IMG/VR virus record: IMGVR_UViG_3300025120_000629
Span: 1 to 22,110 of that record
DNA from: a virus
Reading direction: 5' to 3' (one strand)
Length of the DNA: 22,110 bases
The notes beneath the pieces are model-generated. The model was not told the DNA's origin and made no database searches. It saw only the letters and a list, made by a program, of their open reading frames with translations. A program made the position numbers and the translations under genes. Positions 8,615 through 14,505 of the stretch are shown here, in pieces. Each line of letters starts with the position of its first letter. Position 1 is the first letter of the stretch.

Positions 8615-10071
8615 TACGCCATACCTCCAGACTCATTATATTGTTCAAAGGTATCCATTAGTTTATTCATTACACTTACACCATTTTTTCTATTAGGTTG
8701 GCTCGCAGCTATTAGTTCAATACCTTTTTTTGTTTTATTGAATTGAAAACCACCAGCGCCGTTGTTAGCAGAAGCCGTCATTACAAACTCACCATCACTA
8801 AGCATAGCTGGTATATCATCAGATGTTCCTGTACCAGGACCAACTGACTCACCACCTTGACGCATATCTAGGTCGCCTATTGCGGCTAAACCACCTTGAT
8901 TAAACTGTGGTCTAAATCCTATCGGGCCACCAAACTTTGCTGCTTTTCTTACGCCTAAATCAAAACCAGCAAATACAGGAGCTGGGTTTAGATCTGGTCT
9001 TATTGATTGTCTTATATCGGTTAAACCACCTTCGGTTCTTTTTGCAGCATCTTTAACAGCTTTACCGTATAACAGAGCTAAAGCAGCCATTTGTGGGTTT
9101 ATGCCAGAGCCTCCTCCGCCCCCACCAGAACCAGGTAATAATCCTTTTGCTAAATCTTCACCAGCCTTAATAAAGTCTGGGGTATTGCCTTCACCCAATA
9201 TTGCTCTACCAATATTTACTCCCGAGCTTGGTTTTACTGGAGTAATAGTTGATTTAGTTGTTGGATCTAACTTTGCATATTCTTCAGTTGTAACTGTATT
9301 ACCCATAACATCAACGTATTCCGTTGGTATATTACTCATAGGAGAAATACTTTGTAGTGGGTTAAATCCTTGAGATGCAATATCTGCAATATTAGTAGTA
9401 ATATTTCCAGCTGCATCTAGGTATTCCATCATGCCAGTATTAACATTATATTTACCTACATTACCGCCCAGCAATCCACCATAACCTTGCTTCTGATCAC
9501 TTGCCATACCTTTTAATACGTTTTTACCATATCCCATAAGATCAAGTTTTCCGCCAACTTTTCCTATATTTGAAAATGCGTCACCTAACTTAGCTCCACT
9601 TAAAATACCAGTACCACCTTTAATCGCTTCTAAAGCACCATCTTTACCAAAAACACTTTGATTACCACCAGCCATTACGGTCATGATGTCACCAAGACCA
9701 CCCTCACCTTTAGCAAGTTTAAGCGCAGCATTACCTTTTTGATAAACAGCAGCAAACGGTTGCCAAGGGCCAGGTATGACAGCGGCAACAGGCGCTACTT
9801 TCTTAACTACCTTCTTAACGCTTTTAGCTAGTTTTTTCAAAAAGCCAAACTCTGCTTGTCCTGTAATAGGGTTGATAGACATACCAACGCCAACTTCATA
9901 TTCTTGCGGATCCAAGCCAGCGGCTTGCATTTCTTTTTTAATTAGTGATTTTGTTTTGTCTGAGATGACTGGAGGGACAACCATTTCGCCTTTTGCAACG
10001 TGAGCCATAAAGCGATCTTCGTCTCGTCCTAGTGCTGCTAAGCCTTGTCCTGAGTTGTCTATTACGTTCAT
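8614..10071 (-). CDS. Tail/ejection-associated protein with paired GE-[FM]-V motifs, 485 aa
   Basis: A 485-aa protein whose C-terminal 80 residues carry the recognisable phage motif GPGTGTSDDIPAMLSDGEFV, found in many phage tail or injection-associated proteins. A weaker copy of the same pattern sits near the N-terminus (MAHVAKGEMVVPPVI, residues ~22-36), so the protein may be built around two related surface loops. After it comes a basic Lys/Val helix (KKLAKSVKKVVKKVAPVAAV, ~80-98) and a long Gly-rich, membrane-friendly middle, with a Gly tract (PGSGGGGGGSG) near residue 315. Start ATG at 10071; AGGG about 11 nt upstream is a modest ribosome-binding site. The 14-nt gap to the oxygenase gene is among the larger ones in this block. 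A virion role is likely; the exact part is unknown. Confidence 0.65.
   Translation of the reverse strand: MNVIDNSGQGLAALGRDEDRFMAHVAKGEMVVPPVISDKTKSLIKKEMQAAGLDPQEYEVGVGMSINPITGQAEFGFLKKLAKSVKKVVKKVAPVAAVIPGPWQPFAAVYQKGNAALKLAKGEGGLGDIMTVMAGGNQSVFGKDGALEAIKGGTGILSGAKLGDAFSNIGKVGGKLDLMGYGKNVLKGMASDQKQGYGGLLGGNVGKYNVNTGMMEYLDAAGNITTNIADIASQGFNPLQSISPMSNIPTEYVDVMGNTVTTEEYAKLDPTTKSTITPVKPSSGVNIGRAILGEGNTPDFIKAGEDLAKGLLPGSGGGGGGSGINPQMAALALLYGKAVKDAAKRTEGGLTDIRQSIRPDLNPAPVFAGFDLGVRKAAKFGGPIGFRPQFNQGGLAAIGDLDMRQGGESVGPGTGTSDDIPAMLSDGEFVMTASANNGAGGFQFNKTKKGIELIAASQPNRKNGVSVMNKLMDTFEQYNESGGMA
8623..8628 (-). promoter_or_regulatory. Ribosome-binding site for the 349-aa virion gene
   Basis: GGAGGT on the minus strand, 8 nt upstream of the ATG at 8614 and inside the last codons of the preceding gene. 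It lies next to the TAATG overlap, so both coupling and direct initiation are possible. Confidence 0.75.
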
Positions 10072-10085
10072 TTATAAATTCTACC

Positions 10086-10793
10086 CTATTCTTCTATACA
10101 TTTTAACCAAAATACAAGTAAGTATCTATTTCCTGATTCTACCGATAGGCCTCTATGCATATGGGTAAAGCTCGGAAATATTAGAGCGTGGCCTGTAGGT
10201 AATGGTTCAACTGTACCACGATTTAAAAACTCAGTCCCGCCTCCCTCATACTCGCCTGTATTTAAGGGGACAACCATACTAATGTCAGCGCTTGCATCAT
10301 GATGCCAAGCACCTTGTTTTTTATCCTTTAAATTATAGTTAGCTATTTGAATTGCACCACCATTTACATGCCTATTCCAAATATTCAAAAATATAGGATT
10401 ACCTATAGTATATATCGTTTGAAACAAAGATTGATAGACTTCTGGACAATTATCCTGAAAAGTTATTTCGGGTATTTGTCTAAGTGTGTCCTCTTCAGCG
10501 TTAGGAGTAAACCCGTAAAACCTCTCTAAATTATGCATTTCATCAACTAATATTGAGCAAAACTTTTCAGAAAAGAATGGAACCGTATATACATCTTTTA
10601 ACGGTTCTTGAATTATGTTGTGAAGTTTATTCTTTACAGGATTGATGTTGCCTTGGCTATTGTAAAAATCTACTATGTTTGGCATAGAGTCTTTAACAGC
10701 GTCAAAGGTATGTTTGTTGATGTACCAATCAGCAGGATGTTCAAGCAATATGTTTTTTGTTTTATATTCTTGCGCTTGAGCTAGTTCAGCCAT
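10086..10793 (-). CDS. 2-oxoglutarate/Fe(II)-dependent oxygenase
   Basis: A 235-aa enzyme of the 2OG-Fe(II) dioxygenase superfamily (prolyl/lysyl-hydroxylase-like), expected to couple 2-oxoglutarate decarboxylation to hydroxylation of a substrate. The iron-binding facial triad is visible: H164 and D166 in WHHDAS (HxD), and the distal H213 in HMHRGLSV. R223 in GNRYLLVFW is positioned to bind 2-oxoglutarate. The family-typical GGGTEF follows at ~184-189. The catalytic domain fills the C-terminal ~100 residues; the first ~130 form an unassigned helical domain. The gene begins 2 nt after the small virion-like gene and lies inside the virion block, so it is probably expressed late. The substrate (virion protein, host protein or small molecule) cannot be read from the sequence. 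Confidence 0.88.
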   Translation of the reverse strand: MAELAQAQEYKTKNILLEHPADWYINKHTFDAVKDSMPNIVDFYNSQGNINPVKNKLHNIIQEPLKDVYTVPFFSEKFCSILVDEMHNLERFYGFTPNAEEDTLRQIPEITFQDNCPEVYQSLFQTIYTIGNPIFLNIWNRHVNGGAIQIANYNLKDKKQGAWHHDASADISMVVPLNTGEYEGGGTEFLNRGTVEPLPTGHALIFPSFTHMHRGLSVESGNRYLLVFWLKCIEE

Positions 10794-10795
10794 AA

Positions 10796-11131
10796 TTAAA
10801 AACTTGCTACGTTTATTGCTATATCACCAGCTATTTTTATATCTACCTTGCCTAGATCAGCAGAGACTTCAAAACCAAGGTTATTGGTTCTTTCTCCTAT
10901 ATCAACCCATTTATTTCCTGTGTATACCTGCAAAACACCTAAAGTGGTGTTCCAGATAATACTGCCAGCTAAAAAGTTAAATTTAAGTTTGTCTGCATCA
11001 TTTACTTGTTGAGTTTTATTAATATCAATTGCGCCTAAATTTATTTCTAATATTCTAGTAAGTCTATTAAAAATATCAGGAGTAACTGTATCAGATGCAA
11101 GCGGTAGTTGAGTTTGTAATATTTTGCTCAT
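10796..11131 (-). CDS. Small virion-like protein, 111 aa
   Basis: A 111-aa protein with a helical N-terminal half (MSKILQTQLPLASDTVTPDIF) and a C-terminal beta-rich part containing SIIWNTTLGVLQVYTGNKW. That part is like the short 'label/token with a Trp' repeats seen in phage tail-fibre and collar proteins. Its ATG overlaps the TGA of the gp10-like gene by four bases (ATGA), so the two are probably translationally coupled and made in related amounts. Position and motif suggest a minor tail or fibre-attachment component. I do not recognise a characterised family. No signal peptide or membrane segment is seen. Confidence 0.6.
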   Translation of the reverse strand: MSKILQTQLPLASDTVTPDIFNRLTRILEINLGAIDINKTQQVNDADKLKFNFLAGSIIWNTTLGVLQVYTGNKWVDIGERTNNLGFEVSADLGKVDIKIAGDIAINVASF

Positions 11132-13002
11132 CTTTTGCCATCAGTTCTAATGTCAAGTCTTGTAGCACCTAGCCTCCATCCAATTCCTAAATTACCACTA
11201 TTGTCCGCATCATCATCTGATTCTATTCTTAAAACTATTTGCCTTGCTCGACCCCGCACAAAAACTTGCTGGGTATCTTTTTGAATAGCGCTAGTAGAAC
11301 TTACAGCTAAAGAGTCTCCAGGATAATTTCTGGTTTTTACCACCATATTAATAGAACCGTTTTCATTAGAATTTTGTAAAAATTTAAAATCAGGAATAAT
11401 TGTTCTTATAAAAGTAAATTGTTCACCATCACCCAAGTCAAAATCAGAACTTTCAATAAACACATTGGTCATAGGAGATCCATCATCGTCAAAACCATTT
11501 TCTTGTTGATAAAGGTAACCGTCACTAACAGCTCTAGGATAATTTTCTGTACTTGCATCTATCCAAGCAGTTCTGGTTAAAGAACCATAAAACCAAACAT
11601 TTTCTAAATAATTAAAGATTACATACCTATCTACTTCCGTAGCATTTTTAGAACAGTAAAACCATCCAACTTCATTTTTATCAGCAATCGTAAATGCATT
11701 TATCTTAAATGACTGAATTAGATTTATGTCAGAGAAAACATAATCTTGTACCGTACAAGGTAAGGTTTGCACACTACCGTTATAAACATAAAAATTGTTA
11801 TAACTCATCCAGTAAACGCCTTGTGGAGCAGTTACCGCTGCTTTTGGTCCAATCAATCCAGTTCCTTCGTTAATTAAATTTACAGCAAAAGTAAGAGGCG
11901 GGCCAACAAACTGCATACTGTAAAAAGCAGTATCGGTCCAAATTAATATTTCTTGCCTAGCTTTTACTGAACCTATGATAGATGAACCAGAAGACAATCT
12001 TAAAGAACCTGCTGTATTTGTTGTTTGAGGTTCAAATTCTAAAGAATTTTCTTGATCGCTAAATGCAATTAACATAGGATCTACTACACCAGTTCTTGAA
12101 CTGCCTGATATAGGATCTGCACCTAAAACAATTAAATGACGATCTTTTTCTGAGGTGATGACTTGTAAACCTACGGTTGGAACCTGATTGGCTCCGGCAA
12201 TAGTAGATAGATTAACAGCTCTAGTATTTGTGCCATTATTTTCTACCCATTTATAAATACCAGCTGCTCTTTGATTAATAATTATATCCTCACCAAAATT
12301 ATCGTGAGTCCATAATCTAAGCTGATTAGTGCTTGATAAGGATGAAGCAGATCCAAAACTTCCTTCTCCCCAACCATTTATACCCCACCCAGTACCCGGC
12401 AAATAAACATCAAGACCTACATTTATTTGATAAGTGCCAACGGTTGATCCGCCACCATTACCGCTGTCTCCAGCCGCAGCTAATACTGTATCGCCGCTAG
12501 TATTTTTGGCTTCAATCGTATATGAATTAGTATTTACAATTGTTGCTATTTGATATTCTTGATTAAGTACCGCAGCAGTAATATTGGCACCAAGAGATGC
12601 TGCTCCTGAAAAAGTTACAAAATCGTTAACAACTGCACCATGAGCTGTATCAGCGACAGTAATTGTTGCATCCCCAGTTGCAACCTTGGCAAAAGTTACA
12701 TCTCCTGCGCCAGTGGTTAATCTAATTGGAGTAATATCATTAAAGGTAGATCCTTCTTCTATATAGTATTTAAATGTTGTTCCTAAGCCTAAAAATTTTG
12801 TTCCAGATAATGCTATCCAAGAGTGTAATGCCCTGCATGTTCCTAAAAAAGTATTTGTGGTTATTTTTGACCATCCACCAAACTTTTCAGGTCTGCCTTT
12901 TCTAAAACGAACTAAATTGCAATCAAACCAACCACCCTCATTATCGTAGTCAGTACCCTCTCTATTTATACCTGGTCTAAATACTGTTTTTTGTAAAGCC
13001 AT
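11128..13002 (-). CDS. P22 gp10-like tail / packaged-DNA stabilisation protein
   Basis: A 624-aa protein read from the ATG at 13002 (MALQKTVFRPGINREGT). An in-frame ATG ten codons upstream would overlap the lysozyme gene and add residues encoded in that gene's end, so I reject it. The N-terminal stretch (PGINREG, GGWFDCNLVRFRKGRPEK, then GTCRALHSW and GLGTTFKYYIEEG) is a pattern I recognise from proteins annotated in many phages as packaged-DNA stabilisation or tail proteins related to P22 gp10. In P22-like podoviruses gp10 is a tail-hub component that closes the portal channel after DNA packaging. The rest is Thr/Ser/Gly-rich beta sequence, consistent with a propeller-like hub. It starts 1 nt after the lysozyme stop. 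The relation to gp10 is by recalled family pattern. Confidence 0.75.
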   Translation of the reverse strand: MALQKTVFRPGINREGTDYDNEGGWFDCNLVRFRKGRPEKFGGWSKITTNTFLGTCRALHSWIALSGTKFLGLGTTFKYYIEEGSTFNDITPIRLTTGAGDVTFAKVATGDATITVADTAHGAVVNDFVTFSGAASLGANITAAVLNQEYQIATIVNTNSYTIEAKNTSGDTVLAAAGDSGNGGGSTVGTYQINVGLDVYLPGTGWGINGWGEGSFGSASSLSSTNQLRLWTHDNFGEDIIINQRAAGIYKWVENNGTNTRAVNLSTIAGANQVPTVGLQVITSEKDRHLIVLGADPISGSSRTGVVDPMLIAFSDQENSLEFEPQTTNTAGSLRLSSGSSIIGSVKARQEILIWTDTAFYSMQFVGPPLTFAVNLINEGTGLIGPKAAVTAPQGVYWMSYNNFYVYNGSVQTLPCTVQDYVFSDINLIQSFKINAFTIADKNEVGWFYCSKNATEVDRYVIFNYLENVWFYGSLTRTAWIDASTENYPRAVSDGYLYQQENGFDDDGSPMTNVFIESSDFDLGDGEQFTFIRTIIPDFKFLQNSNENGSINMVVKTRNYPGDSLAVSSTSAIQKDTQQVFVRGRARQIVLRIESDDDADNSGNLGIGWRLGATRLDIRTDGKR

Positions 13003-13003
13003 T

Positions 13004-13462
13004 TTATATATGATCCCATGCTTTTCCTTCAAACATTAAAGCTTCTGCTTCTCTTCTTCTTGTAAGACCAGCTAAAACTTTTCTTTCGCCATTTACTGTA
13101 GCTTTGTTCCAACGCTTTATTTGATTTGGTACGTCTTCGTAATCACCTAAATTTAATTTTTTTAACAAAGTAGATGCTTTTAAATTTACTGGTCCTAAGT
13201 TGTATACCCAAGAAACTAAAGAATCAAACTGACATTGGTTTAGAGGAACTGTTACGAGGCTGTTAACATAATGCTCATACTCATCTTCTAGTTCGCGCCA
13301 TAACATAAAGTCGGCTTTCTCTTTAGTCCATTTATCACCTTCTTGTACTTCTTTGGTATGTCCATATCCTATAGTCCAAACTCCTGCTGCACATTTGTAA
13401 GCTTCTAATTCGCAACCTTCAAATTTTTTTATAATATGAAATCCATCATCTGAAATATTCAT
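13004..13462 (-). CDS. T4-type lysozyme (GH24 endolysin)
   Basis: A 152-aa muramidase that should cleave the glycan strands of host peptidoglycan at lysis. The start at 13462 overlaps the preceding stop (TAATG); the longer frame upstream only reads through that gene in another frame. The catalytic pattern is E15 (KKFEGCE), eight residues, C24, five residues, T30 (GVWTIGYGHT), i.e. the E-8-(D/C)-5-T arrangement of the family with Cys in place of Asp. The C-terminal half has the conserved QFDSLVSWVYNLG and LAGLTRRREAE helices. Length matches phage lysozymes (~150-165 aa). No signal peptide or signal-anchor is present, so it needs the holin encoded just upstream to reach the cell wall. Confidence 0.93.
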   Translation of the reverse strand: MNISDDGFHIIKKFEGCELEAYKCAAGVWTIGYGHTKEVQEGDKWTKEKADFMLWRELEDEYEHYVNSLVTVPLNQCQFDSLVSWVYNLGPVNLKASTLLKKLNLGDYEDVPNQIKRWNKATVNGERKVLAGLTRRREAEALMFEGKAWDHI

Positions 13463-13677
13463 TATATTGCTACTACCCCTGTTAAAGAAGCTATTAATAA
13501 AGTTGCCATAAATCCAAAAGTTCCAAATACAGCCATTTTGAGCGTTCCATTTAGATTGCTCATTTCTTGTTTTATTTCTGCTGTTTCTTTGAATATGGTC
13601 TTCCATCTTTCTTCACATTTTGCTTCGTGAGATTTTAAGTCGGAATGCACATCTGATGCTGTTTTTCTGCTAGTCAT
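13462..13677 (-). CDS. XhlA-like membrane protein, lysis-associated
   Basis: A 71-aa protein starting MTSRKTASDVH at 13677; a longer upstream start would overlap the holin gene more. Residues ~8-45 are charged and coiled-coil-like (SHEAKCEERWKTIFKETAEIK). Residues ~48-70 form one hydrophobic segment (MAVFGTFGFMATLLIASL) ending at the C-terminus. This soluble-helix-plus-C-terminal-anchor layout and length match the haemolysin XhlA family, which works with holins and endolysins in Bacillus phage PBSX-type lysis. The start codon lies inside the holin gene (8-nt overlap) and the stop overlaps the lysozyme start, tying it to lysis. The family call is by layout, not by a diagnostic motif. Confidence 0.7.
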   Translation of the reverse strand: MTSRKTASDVHSDLKSHEAKCEERWKTIFKETAEIKQEMSNLNGTLKMAVFGTFGFMATLLIASLTGVVAI

Positions 13678-14152
13678 CTTTATCAGGTGTATTTGAAGCA
13701 CCAAAATAAAAAGATATAACAGCAGACGCTAATCCACCTAAATATCCTAATACTAAGTTAATAAGAGCTTCAGAGTTTTGCTCTGGCGGTTGTAGTGTGA
13801 CTAAGAATATATATCCCATAAAGCCACCAACGACAGCAATACCCATAATTCTTGCAGTCCAGTCTTTACTAAACTTGCCTCTAGCATCTTGTTTGTCTGC
13901 TACTTCTAACTTAAATACATCTACCTCAAGTTCTTTCATCTGCAACTCAAAGCTTTGCTCTGCTTTTTTAAGCTCAATCATTTGTTCAGGTGTAGCCTCT
14001 TGTATGGCTTGATTGATTGCTTTTGGTTCTGCTTTACAACCTAAGACTTGTGCAACAACTGATGCAGCCTGACCACCTAAAGGGCCACCTAATGCTGAAC
14101 CTAATGTTGGAGCTATGGCACCAACTACATTTTTTATTAAATTAAATTTCAT
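13670..14152 (-). CDS. Holin, 3-TM (GTA-holin-like) family
   Basis: A 160-aa membrane protein. An N-terminal Gly/Ala-rich hydrophobic hairpin (residues ~8-38, GSALGGPLGGQAASVV) is followed by a charged coiled-coil region (55-90). Two clear transmembrane segments come next (101-120, RIMGIAVVGGFMGYIFLV; 129-150, LINLVLGYLGGLASAVISFYF) and a short acidic tail. The Gly-rich start, the PEQ..ELKKAEQSFE block and the ADKQDARGKFSKDW link before the TM pair match the 3-TM holin family first described in gene transfer agents. It would form the membrane lesion that releases the cytoplasmic lysozyme. It sits directly upstream of the XhlA-like and lysozyme genes. Confidence 0.82.
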   Translation of the reverse strand: MKFNLIKNVVGAIAPTLGSALGGPLGGQAASVVAQVLGCKAEPKAINQAIQEATPEQMIELKKAEQSFELQMKELEVDVFKLEVADKQDARGKFSKDWTARIMGIAVVGGFMGYIFLVTLQPPEQNSEALINLVLGYLGGLASAVISFYFGASNTPDKDD

Positions 14153-14154
14153 AA

Positions 14155-14496
14155 TTACCCCGCTAATGGATTGCTATCTTCTAACTTGTCTATTTCTTTC
14201 TCTAAAGATTGTAAGTCAGCTTTGATGGTAGCTATATCTGTTTTAATCTCTGTAACATCAGGAACTTCAATATTGTCTATTTCTTTTTCTAAAAACTGTA
14301 CTGATGTTTCTATAGCAGCAAAGCGTTCTTCTATAAACTTTTGTGCTTGCTCTGTATCACTTATGCCACCTATTTGTGCTTCTAGGTTATCTAACCTATT
14401 TACATACTGAGCGCCTTGATACCCAAAGCCAGCAAGTGTTGTAACGATACCTGCAAGGGCTATAAGTTGTGTCGTTTTGTTTTCAAACCAATTCAT
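14155..14496 (-). CDS. Single-pass membrane coiled-coil protein (possible i-spanin-like)
   Basis: A 113-aa protein with one N-terminal hydrophobic segment (residues ~10-28, LIALAGIVTTLAGFGY). A long charged heptad-like stretch follows to the end (NRLDNLEAQ, FLEKEIDNIE, SLEKEIDKLED). GGAGA at 14502-14506 is a good ribosome-binding site. An N-terminal anchor followed by a periplasmic-length coiled coil is the layout of inner-membrane spanins, and the gene lies directly before holin, XhlA-like and lysozyme genes. No overlapping outer-membrane partner is embedded here; the lipoprotein encoded at 18579-18848 is the only lipoprotein in the window. A spanin role is therefore possible, not shown; a membrane-tethered accessory of the holin fits as well. 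Confidence 0.6.
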   Translation of the reverse strand: MNWFENKTTQLIALAGIVTTLAGFGYQGAQYVNRLDNLEAQIGGISDTEQAQKFIEERFAAIETSVQFLEKEIDNIEVPDVTEIKTDIATIKADLQSLEKEIDKLEDSNPLAG

Positions 14497-14505
14497 TTCA
14501 GTCTC

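Noticed and set aside
9101-9373. Plus-strand Pro-rich reading frame
   Set aside because: It is the complement of the Gly tract in the 485-aa virion gene and has no ribosome-binding site.
13463-13606. Extended N-terminus of the lysozyme frame
   Set aside because: The added 48 residues simply read the XhlA-like gene in another frame; the family N-terminus starts at the ATG at 13462.
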